Shown: positions 19,636-29,392 of the stretch, in pieces | How positions within the stretch are numbered: the first letter of the stretch is position 1 | How the letters are laid out: each line of letters opens with the position of its first letter | Assembly: GCF_007747445.1 (NCBI RefSeq) | Contig: NZ_CP036425.1 | Location: 1,224,175 to 1,288,174 of the forward strand | Reading direction: 5' to 3' | Length of the DNA: 64,000 bases | DNA from: Poriferisphaera corsica | Lineage (GTDB): Bacteria > Planctomycetota > Phycisphaerae > Phycisphaerales > Phycisphaeraceae | Made by a program: the position numbers and the translations under genes | Notes under the pieces: model-generated | Seen by the model: only the letters and a program-made list of their open reading frames with translations | Databases searched by the model: none | Told to the model about the DNA's origin: nothing

Positions 19636-22600
19636 ATGAAGAAAAAAAATAATAAACAAAAAGCAAGAGATCGCGTTTTTCAGCAAATGAATAGTTTGCT
19701 AGTTGGTCCAATCGAAGAAAATGAAATAATCAAAGATGTGCCTTTAAGTGCAGGGCCAACAGACTATTATCTTACCGGAATTTTATGGCCTAAAAATAGT
19801 GTTGTGGATTCTAGTGAAGATGATAGTAATACTGATGCATGCATGAATGCCGAGGACGGTAACGATTACAAGGATTCAGCGCCAATATTTAACCTCTTTC
19901 GCCCGTCTTCATTCGGTGTAACTTATACGATAGCAAAAGATTGTCAAGAGTATGAAATAATGATTAGCGGTGCTCGCTATGTAAGGACTAATCCTTGTGA
20001 TTTGGAATCCTCTGAGAAAACATCTGGTGAGCATAAACAAAAAGTAGCTACATTTGATTGGGTTCGTGAGCCTTTCTGTTATCGATTGGTGGTTGAGAAT
20101 GAGGCTGTAAATAAAGCGAAGGTTGTGTCTACTTTTACTGATGTAAATGGTGATGAATTAGAAGAACCTTTACTTGAAATGCATATCAAATCAAGAGTAT
20201 TTGATTTGGGTAATGTAGTAACTGTTAGTGTTGTAAATCAGGCAACTGCAGACCCAGAAACGCAGCGTGATGTAAATTGTATTTTTCAGTCTCAGATAAA
20301 AATTCAAGCGTTGCCATCAGAAAAATCAGCGATATTACCTAATTTTAAAACTGATAGATCAGGTGACGATATTGAGTTGCTAATCAATCGAATGCTATAT
20401 AGCAAAAAGAATGAGTATGCGGTGGGGCATGCTGTGGCTGCTGAGTGGTCTGAGCCAGAAGATGGTTTTGTCAGCAGTGTTTGGACTAACTGGATGCCAA
20501 AGCAGCATATTTCATCGGTTACGCCAAAAGGACATTCTACATTACAATTATTTAGTGAAGTATCAGAATCACCGTTGAATTCAGAGTTTATGTCATGTAT
20601 AGAAAATAAAGATCAAATTATTCAGCAATTAAGAATATTTGCAAGAAAGTATGAGGATTGGTTAGAAAAAACATTTGGTGAAAATATTAGCAAAATACAC
20701 CATGAAGCTTTCTCTGAAAATCAAAAATGTGCGCATATTGCATTGGACAGAATCAATGCCGGTATTGATACTTTAGAAGGTAATGATGAAGCATTTAAAG
20801 CCTTTTTATTTACTAATGAGGTTATGAACAATGTGGCCAGCAATCCAGAAACGAAACTAATACCTCGTAGGCTCATATGGAGGCCGTTTCAGATAGCATT
20901 TTTGTTACTAACAATACGTTCTATAGTGGTAGAAGAAGATAATGAGCATGCTATTCCAGATAGAGAAATTATGGATTTGTTGTGGTTTCCCACAGGTGGT
21001 GGGAAAACTGAGGCATATTTAGCACTAAGTGCTTTTGTTATTTTCTATCGACGTATAGCAAACTCCAAGTTAAGAACGCGAGCTCATGTAGATATTATCA
21101 TGAGATATACGTTACGTTTGTTAACGGTTCAGCAGTTTCAACGTGCTGCGGAAATGATTTGCCAAGCTGAAAGTCTGAGAAAACAGAATCTACAATTATT
21201 AGGTAGTGAGCCAATATCATTGGGGCTTTATGTTGGACAAGCTGCGACTCCAAATAAGGTAGTAGATGGTGAGTTTAGCGCAAATAAAAAGTTACAAGAA
21301 GAAATTAAGGAGCAAAATCCTACATCTACGCCAAGGCTTTTGTTGAAATGCCCATATTGCGGCAGAGCTTTAAGGCCAATTGATTACCGTGTTTGCGAGG
21401 ATACTCCATCTATTGAGATTAATTGCTCAAATAAAGATTGTCAGTCATTAAATGAACCTTTGAATATATACACTGTTGATGAGGATATATATCGCGTACG
21501 CCCCTCAATGATCATTGGTACCGTAGATAAAATGGCTCAACTTCCTCGTAAAGAGGAGTTAAGTTTATTGTTTGGAACGCCTGATAATCCGCCTCCAGAA
21601 TTAATAATACAGGATGAACTGCACCTTATTACTGGTCCGCTTGGAACAATGATGGGTCTTTATGAAGCAGCAATAGATTTACTTTCAACTCGTAAATATA
21701 AAATACCAAAAATTATTGGGTCAACAGCTACCATTGGGCAGGCAAAAAAGCAGGTAAAATCATTGTTTAATCGAGACGTAGCTGTTTTCCCGCCTGCAGG
21801 TATTACTTCAGGACACTCATTCTTTGCTGAAGAAGATGCAAATGAGCCAAACCGTATATATAGTGCAATTGCGTCATCGGGACGTAGCCCCAAATTCACT
21901 CTTCAAGCTGTTAGTGCTAGTTTGATAGCGTCAGTATATTGTCTTCTTGAAAAAGATGAATTTGAACAAAGTGATCTCGATCCATATTGGACGCAACTTA
22001 TTTACTTTAATAGTTTAAGAGAACTGGGGGGAGCCAATGTTATGATGCGAGATGACGTTCGTCGCTCAGTGAAATTCTACTGTCGTCGTTTAAATTGTGA
22101 TCATCAACGTGAGCTAGAACAAAATCCAATTGAATTGACAAGTAATGTTTCATCAGCAGATATTCCAGCCGCGCTAAATCAATTAGAAATTAGTTTGGGC
22201 GGTAATCCCTATGAAGGAGAGCCTATAGATATTGTATTAGCTAGTAATATGATTTCAGTTGGTGTAGATATCCCACGATTGGGAGCCATGGTTGTAAATG
22301 GCCAACCTAAAATGACTTCAGAATATATCCAAGCAACATCAAGAATTGGACGTGGTTTACCAGGGCTCGTAGTTTCTTGTCTTAACGCCTCGAGGCCCCG
22401 TGATATATCACATTTTGAACATTTTAAAAACTATCATCAGACTTTGTATAAACAAGTTGAGGCTGCGAGCGTTACGCCTTGGTCGTCACGAGCAAGAGAT
22501 AAAGCTTTGCATGCTATATTCATAGCATTAGTCCGCCACTTGTTACCATATATGTCAGGTCGCTTCAATGCCGCGGACTTTAATCCTAATGATTGCGATG

Positions 22601-22899
22601 TAATAAAAATACGAGACTGGATTGTTGAGCGAGCTAATAATTCTAGCCAGAATAAGACAATCAAAAATGAAGTATATAGTTCACTTAATCAAATAATTAA
22701 TGACTGGACGCATATAGCAGATTTAATCAACAAATCAAATCGTAAGCTTGAATACTGGGCAACTTTTGACCGTCGTAATAAACCCAATAATCCATACTTA
22801 ATGCGTAGTGCAGAGGATCAATTCGAAGATTCAAAAGTTTGGCGAACACCAAATTCAATGCGAGAAGTTGAACCGACCGTGTTTTATTCTATTTGGTAG
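19636..22899 (+). CDS. drmA: DrmA-like SF2 helicase
   Basis: A 1087-residue protein. The first 430 residues have no clear domain. Then come SF2 motifs: LLWFPTGGGKTEAYLALSAF (Walker A, about residue 447), a Cys cluster CPYCGRAL...CSNKDC (about 571-605) likely to bind zinc, DELH in IIQDELHLITGP (about 659), GSTATIG, and ISVGVDIPRLGAMVV with QATSRIGRG (about 875-905). Size, DELH box and the adjoining DUF1998 gene fit DrmA, the helicase subunit of DISARM, which with DrmB loads on DNA with a 5' single-stranded end. The start at 19636 follows GAGG; it lies 10 bases after the UvrD gene. Confidence 0.82.
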   Translation: MKKKNNKQKARDRVFQQMNSLLVGPIEENEIIKDVPLSAGPTDYYLTGILWPKNSVVDSSEDDSNTDACMNAEDGNDYKDSAPIFNLFRPSSFGVTYTIAKDCQEYEIMISGARYVRTNPCDLESSEKTSGEHKQKVATFDWVREPFCYRLVVENEAVNKAKVVSTFTDVNGDELEEPLLEMHIKSRVFDLGNVVTVSVVNQATADPETQRDVNCIFQSQIKIQALPSEKSAILPNFKTDRSGDDIELLINRMLYSKKNEYAVGHAVAAEWSEPEDGFVSSVWTNWMPKQHISSVTPKGHSTLQLFSEVSESPLNSEFMSCIENKDQIIQQLRIFARKYEDWLEKTFGENISKIHHEAFSENQKCAHIALDRINAGIDTLEGNDEAFKAFLFTNEVMNNVASNPETKLIPRRLIWRPFQIAFLLLTIRSIVVEEDNEHAIPDREIMDLLWFPTGGGKTEAYLALSAFVIFYRRIANSKLRTRAHVDIIMRYTLRLLTVQQFQRAAEMICQAESLRKQNLQLLGSEPISLGLYVGQAATPNKVVDGEFSANKKLQEEIKEQNPTSTPRLLLKCPYCGRALRPIDYRVCEDTPSIEINCSNKDCQSLNEPLNIYTVDEDIYRVRPSMIIGTVDKMAQLPRKEELSLLFGTPDNPPPELIIQDELHLITGPLGTMMGLYEAAIDLLSTRKYKIPKIIGSTATIGQAKKQVKSLFNRDVAVFPPAGITSGHSFFAEEDANEPNRIYSAIASSGRSPKFTLQAVSASLIASVYCLLEKDEFEQSDLDPYWTQLIYFNSLRELGGANVMMRDDVRRSVKFYCRRLNCDHQRELEQNPIELTSNVSSADIPAALNQLEISLGGNPYEGEPIDIVLASNMISVGVDIPRLGAMVVNGQPKMTSEYIQATSRIGRGLPGLVVSCLNASRPRDISHFEHFKNYHQTLYKQVEAASVTPWSSRARDKALHAIFIALVRHLLPYMSGRFNAADFNPNDCDVIKIRDWIVERANNSSQNKTIKNEVYSSLNQIINDWTHIADLINKSNRKLEYWATFDRRNKPNNPYLMRSAEDQFEDSKVWRTPNSMREVEPTVFYSIW

Positions 22900-22922
22900 T
22901 TTAACGAATTGGAGTTAATAAA

Positions 22923-24797
22923 ATGTGCCCAGTACCAACTGTTGGAAAAGCAAGACGCTCACAATCAGTATTTACGTACGGTATAGGTTCAATTGTTGAT
23001 ACGCCTAAAGGTTCCTTTATGCCGATGGGGATACCGTTTATGCAAATGCAATGGGATCGCATCCCGCATGCAAGCCGCGAATCAATGACAGTCCGGGAAC
23101 CGAGATTAAGTCATTTACTTGGTGTTGATGAATTTTACTCTATGCCTGTACCGAATGACCGGCAAATTGAAACATATGGAACGAGGGTTCAGCGTTCTGT
23201 AACGATACCTGTAAAAAGATTCCCTGAATGGTTACAGTGCACTGGATGTAACCGACTTGGAAAGGTTGGCAATCCATTTACAGAAGAACCAGATGGACAG
23301 GTGTCATGTGCAAACGAAAAATGTCGCCATAACGATGCGCACGCTGTGCCAGTCAGATTTCTTACCGCATGTAAACATGGTCATATCGATGATTTCCCAT
23401 GGATTCAATGGTCGCATTCCGATAATTTCGAAGAGTGTAAGAATCCATGTTTGTATATGCATTCTTACGGTCAAAGTGCGGCAATAAGTGACCTGTATGT
23501 ACAATGCAAGAATTGTGGTGCAATTAAAAATTTAGGAGATATTTTTCAACCCCATACAATGGCTCGTTTCCGCTGTAGGGGCATTCGTCCATGGCTAGAT
23601 GATCGTGACAATGAAGAATGTGATGCGCAACGAGAAACATTACAGCGAGGTGCATCAAATGTTCATTTTCCCGTTTCTGCTTCGATGTTATCAATACCAC
23701 CCGCTTCAGATGCCATATCTAAAATATTAGAAAAGCATTGGGCGTTGTTAAAAAATGCGCCTGAGTCCGCTTGGGAACCTATGTTGCAAGGTTTTATTGA
23801 TACTCAAGGAATAAATATTGATCACACAATGGCAATTAAATGGATGAAAAGCCGTCTAGATTTAGATAATCTAAATGCTCCGATATCTGAATCGAATGCA
23901 CGCCATCAGGAATATTTAGCATTAAGTATTGATAACAAAGCCGATTCTATTGCTGGTGTATTGCCGGATTTTGAAAATAAAGTCATGCAGCTCCAACAGC
24001 CATACTTAGAATATATTGATTTAGTTGGTGCTGTGAAGCGTTTGCGTGAAGTACGTGCTTATTGTGGTTTCTGTAGAATAAATCCAATTTCAGTACCGGT
24101 TGAACAGATTCCTCTAGCTGTTCAGCAAGGATTGATAACTCCCATTTCAACACAAAACACATCTTGGTATCCGGCTATTGAAGTACGAGGCGAGGGAATA
24201 TTTTTTCGTTTTACTGAATCAGCAGTAATTGATTGGGAATCCAAACAAAAAGTAGTTGATAGGGCTGCTGAAATAAATCATATATTTGCTCAACAATGTT
24301 CAGAACGGGGAGCCGAACAATCCTACCCGATAACACCTAGGTTACTATTAGTACATTCTTTTTCACATGCATTAATACGAAGAATTTCATTAGATTGTGG
24401 ATATTCATCAGCTAGCTTGAGAGAGCGATTATATGTCTCTAATCCAGATGCTCCACCGGATGAATCTATGGCTGGTGTATTGATTTATACTGCGTCACCA
24501 GATTCGGATGGTAGTCTAGGTGGATTGGTTGATTTAGCAGATTCAATTACTGTTGGCAATCTTATACAGGATGCAATTGAAGATGCAATGTGGTGTGGAA
24601 ACGACCCCGTATGTTCAGAAACTGATCCGCAAGTGCGCGGAGACAGATTAAATGGTGCAGCTTGCCATAACTGTATGCTTGCATCAGAAACATCGTGTGA
24701 AAAATACAATCGTGAATTAGACAGAGTAATGCTAACGGGTAAAAGTTCAGGAATATCAGAAGAAGTACAAGGTTATTTTGCTGATTTGCTTAAATAA
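22923..24797 (+). CDS. drmB: DrmB-like protein (DUF1998)
   Basis: A 624-residue protein. N-terminal Cys pairs (CTGCNRLG...CANEKC at about 105-135, CKNCG at about 193) suggest zinc binding. The C-terminal DUF1998 region has HSFSHALIRRISLDCGYSS (about residue 477), GVLIYTASPDSDGSLGGLV and the four-Cys end CHNCMLASETSC. DUF1998 is the defining domain of DrmB, which forms a complex with DrmA in DISARM. GGAG lies 8 bases before the ATG. The gene is 23 bases after drmA. Confidence 0.85.
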   Translation: MCPVPTVGKARRSQSVFTYGIGSIVDTPKGSFMPMGIPFMQMQWDRIPHASRESMTVREPRLSHLLGVDEFYSMPVPNDRQIETYGTRVQRSVTIPVKRFPEWLQCTGCNRLGKVGNPFTEEPDGQVSCANEKCRHNDAHAVPVRFLTACKHGHIDDFPWIQWSHSDNFEECKNPCLYMHSYGQSAAISDLYVQCKNCGAIKNLGDIFQPHTMARFRCRGIRPWLDDRDNEECDAQRETLQRGASNVHFPVSASMLSIPPASDAISKILEKHWALLKNAPESAWEPMLQGFIDTQGINIDHTMAIKWMKSRLDLDNLNAPISESNARHQEYLALSIDNKADSIAGVLPDFENKVMQLQQPYLEYIDLVGAVKRLREVRAYCGFCRINPISVPVEQIPLAVQQGLITPISTQNTSWYPAIEVRGEGIFFRFTESAVIDWESKQKVVDRAAEINHIFAQQCSERGAEQSYPITPRLLLVHSFSHALIRRISLDCGYSSASLRERLYVSNPDAPPDESMAGVLIYTASPDSDGSLGGLVDLADSITVGNLIQDAIEDAMWCGNDPVCSETDPQVRGDRLNGAACHNCMLASETSCEKYNRELDRVMLTGKSSGISEEVQGYFADLLK

Positions 24798-24820
24798 TTA
24801 ACTATACGGAGCAATTGATA

Positions 24821-26548
24821 ATGGCTTATATGGTTCCAAGAGAGGTTAAAAGCGAAACTGTAAGTCGTGCAGAGCGTATGCTTTTTACAAGATTTCGACG
24901 AGAGCTACCAGACAATTATATCGTACTGCATTCTCTTGGGTTGAAAAATCATAGTACAAAAATATGGGGAGAATGCGATTTTGTCGTGATAAGCCCTTAT
25001 GCAATTCTTGTACTTGAAGTAAAAGGTGGAAGAATTAATTTTGTAAACGGGGAGTGGATATTTACGAACCGCAATGGGACTAATTTTGTTAAATCAGAAG
25101 GGCCATTTGAGCAAGCAAAATCAGCAATGTTTGCTGTTAGAGAAATTGTGAATCAGCATTGCTCTAGTCAAGCTATTGTAGGTTATGGCGTGATGATGCC
25201 AGATGATAAGTTTATTAGTGATTGTATCGAGATTGAACAGCAGGTCTTATGGGATATTCGTAACAAACAATCTTCATTAGATGTTTATTTGAAACAGATT
25301 ATCGACTATTGGCGTCATCAATATCAGAAAAAGTATAATGCAAACCCTGTTAATCTTACTGCAAAACAGATAGATGAGATCCGCAGAGCATTGAGGCCGG
25401 ACATAAGGTCAGCCAGAACATTAGATAGTATGTTGTGTCAAGTTGAATCTGAACAAGTAGAGCTGACAGAAGAACAAATAGATGTGTTGACAAGGATTGA
25501 TAATAATTCGAGAACTTTGGTTTCTGGATCCGCTGGAACAGGTAAAACTATATTAGCTATGGATAAAGCTATCCGGCTAGCGGAAAGTGGAAAAAAAACG
25601 CTGTATGTATGTTACAATAAATTACTTGGTGATCATTTAAATAATACTGCAAAAGACATTGATAATTTAACTGCAATTTCATTACATTCATGGTTTATGT
25701 CCGTGGTAAAGAATTCTAATTTAGGGCATCACTTAGTTAATTGTGGAGATGAAAAATATTTTTCAGAACAGTTGCCACGGCTTTATATGGATGCATTAAC
25801 ACAGTTAGATGAAAGCTATATATTTGATTGTTTGATAATAGACGAAGCCCAAGATTTGTTGACAGAAAGTTACTTTGATGCGTTGGATCTAACACTAAGA
25901 AAAGGCATAAATTCTGGGGAATGCCATATATTTATGGACCCTTTGCAGAATATATATTCTCAGAGCAATGATGATATTCTAGAAGAGTTAAATGATACAG
26001 GTTTTGTTAAATATGAGCTATCAGTAAATTGTCGCAACACAAAACAAATTGCAGTAGCGGCATCCATTGTTTCGGGATTAGATGTTTCCACAAACAAGGC
26101 TGTAGAAGGACAGAATTGCGATGTAGAATTTGTAGACGACTTAGACTGGCAGGATAAAATTGAGAAAATTATTAGTAAATATATAAAAAATCACATTGAA
26201 GTGAAAGATATTATTATTTTAGGGCCTAGAAAATTAGAAAAATCATCACTTGCTAACATGGATCGTATTTACAAAATTAAAATACGAAATCTCAATCAGA
26301 AGTCAGAATTACAGAGCAAAAAGTATATCGATTATTCTACCATTCATTCGTACAAAGGATTGGAACGACGTGCTGTTGTTGTAATTGATATTCAAGATTT
26401 AAATGATAGTTATTTCCAACTTTTACACTATTGTGGTCTTACTAGAGCTCGCAGTATGATGACTGTTCTAGTAAATAAGAGAGAAAAAGAAGTATATGAT
26501 GAATTTGCCCGTCAATATGGTATTCGTCAATCTTCGAAGATTAATTGA
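24821..26548 (+). CDS. NERD nuclease-domain / UvrD-type helicase fusion
   Basis: A 575-residue protein. Residues about 15-120 are a NERD domain: GECDFVVISPYAILVLEVKGG has the D and ExK of a PD-(D/E)xK nuclease, and the W and Q that follow also fit. From about residue 225 come SF1 helicase motifs: SGSAGTGKTILAMDKAI, LIIDEAQDLL (about 341), IFMDPLQNIYS, VNCRNTKQIA, STIHSYKGLERRAVVV and GLTRARSMM. It occupies the downstream position where DISARM usually has the PLD protein DrmC, so it may provide the nuclease activity in its place. This is inference; the domains themselves are clear. Confidence 0.88.
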   Translation: MAYMVPREVKSETVSRAERMLFTRFRRELPDNYIVLHSLGLKNHSTKIWGECDFVVISPYAILVLEVKGGRINFVNGEWIFTNRNGTNFVKSEGPFEQAKSAMFAVREIVNQHCSSQAIVGYGVMMPDDKFISDCIEIEQQVLWDIRNKQSSLDVYLKQIIDYWRHQYQKKYNANPVNLTAKQIDEIRRALRPDIRSARTLDSMLCQVESEQVELTEEQIDVLTRIDNNSRTLVSGSAGTGKTILAMDKAIRLAESGKKTLYVCYNKLLGDHLNNTAKDIDNLTAISLHSWFMSVVKNSNLGHHLVNCGDEKYFSEQLPRLYMDALTQLDESYIFDCLIIDEAQDLLTESYFDALDLTLRKGINSGECHIFMDPLQNIYSQSNDDILEELNDTGFVKYELSVNCRNTKQIAVAASIVSGLDVSTNKAVEGQNCDVEFVDDLDWQDKIEKIISKYIKNHIEVKDIIILGPRKLEKSSLANMDRIYKIKIRNLNQKSELQSKKYIDYSTIHSYKGLERRAVVVIDIQDLNDSYFQLLHYCGLTRARSMMTVLVNKREKEVYDEFARQYGIRQSSKIN

Positions 26549-26690
26549 TTCTTTGTAGTTAAAAACGTTGTTAGAATTATTTTTGCTAAGATGAGATGTA
26601 GGCTTTGAAAATCATAATAACATAGTTGATAAAAACTTAATTACCAGTGAAATAATATAAAGAATCTAAACGAGTGTTGTAATAATTTTA

Positions 26691-27399
26691 GGGGCTGTCA
26701 TAGATAACTAGGTTAAATTTTCTCTAACCCATTGCCGTAGCTGGATTAACTTCTCAGTTGGCTTCGGGTTGTTGAATCGCCACTCATACTCCTTCAGGAA
26801 CAGGTGGAAAAGCTCCTTCGGGATGCCGTTGAACTTACGCATGTGACGCTTAGCCTAGTTCCAAAAATTCTCAATCCCGTTAATGTGATTCTTACTGTCA
26901 GCAAATAATTCACTGTGGTTTATTCGGTAGTGTTTGAATTCTGAAACATCTAACATATCGTAAGACGAAAGCGAATCGCTGTACACGATGCTGTCGGGTT
27001 TGATCTTGCTTTGCATGATCGGCATCAGCGTCTTCGCTTGAGCATTCGGGATCATCTTCGTAAATACCTTGTTTTTACGCTTTAAAATACCAAACACCGG
27101 TATCTTACCTGCAGCACCTCGGCCGCGTTTGCCTATGCGTCTGCCGCCGAAGTAACTCTCATCAACTTCGATTTCACCCGAAAGCAAATCTTCATCTTCA
27201 GTCGCGTCGGTGATGATCCCACGCAAACGGCGATAGTAAAACGCTGCCGTATTGCGATTCACGCCAATTAAATCTGCCGCACATCGCGCTGTCGTGCCCG
27301 CCACAAAATGCTCGATCAGACGATCCTGCTTCTGCCTGCTCAGCCGACTTTTCCTCATGCTGTCCCTTATAACTCAAATGAGTTATCTATGACAGCCCC
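26691..27399 (-). mobile_element. IS1595-family insertion sequence, 709 bp, with target duplication
   Basis: Perfect 19-bp terminal inverted repeats GGGGCTGTCATAGATAACT (26691-26709 and 27381-27399) flank one transposase gene. The 8-bp direct duplications TAATTTTA at 26683-26690 and 27400-27407 are identical, so insertion is recent. It separates the end of the DISARM-like operon from the end of vsr and provides the stop codon now used by vsr. Confidence 0.95.
26708..27358 (-). pseudogene. IS1595-family transposase interrupted by an amber codon
   Basis: The reading frame starts at 27358 with MRKSRLSRQKQDRLIEHF, has a zinc-less HTH-like N-terminus and the DDE-type catalytic region EIEVDESYFGGRRIGKRGRG, then YSDSLSSYD and NHINGIENFWN. 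At 26855-26857 a TAG interrupts the frame. Beyond it the same frame continues AKRHMRKFNGIPKELFHLFL to a second stop at 26708, which is the normal end of this family (usual text FWNQAKRHMRKFNG). A CAG to TAG change at one Gln codon explains it. Unless the codon is read through, the enzyme loses its last 48 residues. Confidence 0.9.
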
Positions 27400-27790
27400 T
27401 AATTTTATTAGTTAGTATTTCTGTGTTAGCGGTTTCGCATTCCCAGATGATGATTACTCGCCAACCCAAATCTTGGATCTGTTTGGTTCGCAGCCTGTCT
27501 CTTTTAATAGTTTTGCTAAATTTATTTTGCCAAAAATGAATATGAGATTTGGGTTTATAAGCTAGTTTGCAGTCGGCATGTCTATGCCAATAACAACCAT
27601 GAACGAAAATCACAGTCTTGTATTTGGGTAAGACAATGTCAGGTTTCCCAGGTAAATCTTTGCGATGAAGCCTGAATCGATACCCCATTTTGTATAGTAA
27701 AGAACGTACAATAAGCTCAGGCTTTGTGTTTTTGGAACGAATCCTTGACATGTTCCAGCTTCGGTGTTCGGGGCTAATGCGATCTGTCAT
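27383..27790 (-). CDS. vsr: Very short patch repair endonuclease Vsr, C-terminus altered by IS
   Basis: A 135-residue nuclease that nicks 5' of the T in T:G mismatches arising from deamination of 5-methylcytosine. Signatures are MSRIRSKNTKPELIVRSLL, LPGKPDIVLPKYK (catalytic Asp) and IFVHGCYWHRH. It lies 3 bases after the C5 methyltransferase and reads the same way, the classic dcm-vsr pairing. The last five residues and stop come from the inserted IS: now KIRGCHR, where the uninterrupted sequence would read KIITTLV. The length is the same by chance, so function may be intact. Confidence 0.93.
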   Translation of the reverse strand: MTDRISPEHRSWNMSRIRSKNTKPELIVRSLLYKMGYRFRLHRKDLPGKPDIVLPKYKTVIFVHGCYWHRHADCKLAYKPKSHIHFWQNKFSKTIKRDRLRTKQIQDLGWRVIIIWECETANTEILTNKIRGCHR

Positions 27791-27793
27791 TGT

Positions 27794-29392
27794 TTAATTC
27801 AGAATTCCAGTATCATTAAGTAACTGAAAAACAATATCAGCAATTTGGTTAGCAAGCAGTGGAGGTACAGCATTGCCTACTTGCCCATATTGTGATGTTC
27901 GAGGTCCACAGAAAAAATAATTGTCCGGGAACGTTTGTAGCCTGGCTGCTTCGCGAACAGTCAAGCTTCGGCATTGAGCAGGGTCGTGGTGTATATAGTA
28001 GTGCCCATCTTTTGATATATGGCTAGTAATTGTAGTTGATGGGCGGTTGCCTAACTGAACACGAAAACGGTCGGCAAAAAGACTGCCGTTAAGCGCACTT
28101 TTTACGTTGTCATGGTTTGGCAATAGATACTTAGGAAAGTCGGCTAAGACGGGCGAGCGTTTGTGTGCCGCACCAAAACTGGACACAAAAAGATATCGAT
28201 AGATATCTTTTACAATGTGCCCACGTGTTGTATGATTCCATGCGCCTTCTAGACGATCATCTAAAAACCAATCTTTGTTGTGACCAATTGACAAGTTATA
28301 TTCTACAAATTCACCACCTCGGTCATGCTTGGGAATGGTGATTTTCTCGAGTGTTGTTTTCAGCTTACATGCAAGATTTTCGTCTGAGCTGTTAAGTAAA
28401 TCAGAAAACCATTTGCGGTTTTGGATTTCTTTTATGTGTTGATACCAGTTAGTGCCGGAATCTACTTCTTTAGACAGTCCAGAGCGTAATTTAGGCAGTC
28501 CCTGCAAGATACTTTTGGTATTGATTTGTTTTTGTGGAGTAAGTTTATTGGGAGTTATATGTCCAAGAAGATCTTTACGTACGCCTAAAATGATAACCCT
28601 ATGTCTAGCCTGTGGGATACCATAGTCTTCCATTTTGACTACATAATCTTGGAAATTTTCAACCCTGTAATTTCCTTTTTGTGTTAATGAAAATATTTCA
28701 TATTTAGATTCATTCTTTGTACTTGGTGCGGGTCGAACGACTCTTTTTTCTCGCTTTAACGCATCTGTTGGATTTTTTAAATCAGCTACTATGCGTTCGA
28801 ACATTCTCTTGTTTTTAACCGTCGCCGAAAGCAGACCTTTGACATTTTCCATGACAAAGATTGCTGGTTGATGTTCGGCAATAACGTGCAGATATTCGAC
28901 ATATAGATACTGCCTTTTATCGTCATCGGGTTTATAACTTTGATTTCCTTTGTTTCTGGATCGTCCTACTAATGAATATGCTTGGCATGGTGGTCCACCA
29001 ATTAATACCCAAGGTTTTCTTTCTCCAATTGATGCTGCAATACGTTTTCTAACATTGTTGTGCTTTTCTTCGCCCAGTTCTGCTTGCCATGTTTCTGAAG
29101 AAGCTTGTTCGGCTTCTTTACTAAATGTGTTGTATAGTTCTTTTAAACGCTCAGGTAATAAGCGGCTTGTATCGCTAAGGATGTTGTAATAATCGTTTGG
29201 TACTGAATTCCCAAATTGTCTAAAAAAGCTACGAAGCTGCAATGTCATATGAGCTCGTTCATCTTTTTCGATTGATATTGCAATATTAAATGGATTGCCG
29301 CCCTCGCTATTACGATATGCGCTAAAACCTTCACCTAGGCCACCGGGGCCTGCAAATAAATCTACTATCGGGATGTTTAATCGTTCCGTCAA
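27794..29392 (-). CDS. C5 cytosine DNA methyltransferase
   Basis: A 532-residue enzyme that methylates cytosine at C5 using S-adenosylmethionine. Motif I is IVDLFAGPGGLGEGF (residues 8-22), motif IV GGPPCQAYSLVGRSR (about 130, catalytic Cys), motif VI FVMENVKG (about 178), motif VIII QARHRVIILG, motif IX SRL-type LTVREAARLQTFPDNYFF and motif X QVGNAVPP. The start is TTG 29392, with AGGA 8 bases before. A linked Vsr means its product is prone to C-to-T change, as with Dcm (CCWGG). Class 2 DISARM has a C5 methylase of similar size (DrmMII), so it may be the self-marking enzyme of the operon at 17.7-26.5 kb, although it lies on the opposite strand. Confidence 0.93.
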   Translation of the reverse strand: MTERLNIPIVDLFAGPGGLGEGFSAYRNSEGGNPFNIAISIEKDERAHMTLQLRSFFRQFGNSVPNDYYNILSDTSRLLPERLKELYNTFSKEAEQASSETWQAELGEEKHNNVRKRIAASIGERKPWVLIGGPPCQAYSLVGRSRNKGNQSYKPDDDKRQYLYVEYLHVIAEHQPAIFVMENVKGLLSATVKNKRMFERIVADLKNPTDALKREKRVVRPAPSTKNESKYEIFSLTQKGNYRVENFQDYVVKMEDYGIPQARHRVIILGVRKDLLGHITPNKLTPQKQINTKSILQGLPKLRSGLSKEVDSGTNWYQHIKEIQNRKWFSDLLNSSDENLACKLKTTLEKITIPKHDRGGEFVEYNLSIGHNKDWFLDDRLEGAWNHTTRGHIVKDIYRYLFVSSFGAAHKRSPVLADFPKYLLPNHDNVKSALNGSLFADRFRVQLGNRPSTTITSHISKDGHYYIHHDPAQCRSLTVREAARLQTFPDNYFFCGPRTSQYGQVGNAVPPLLANQIADIVFQLLNDTGILN

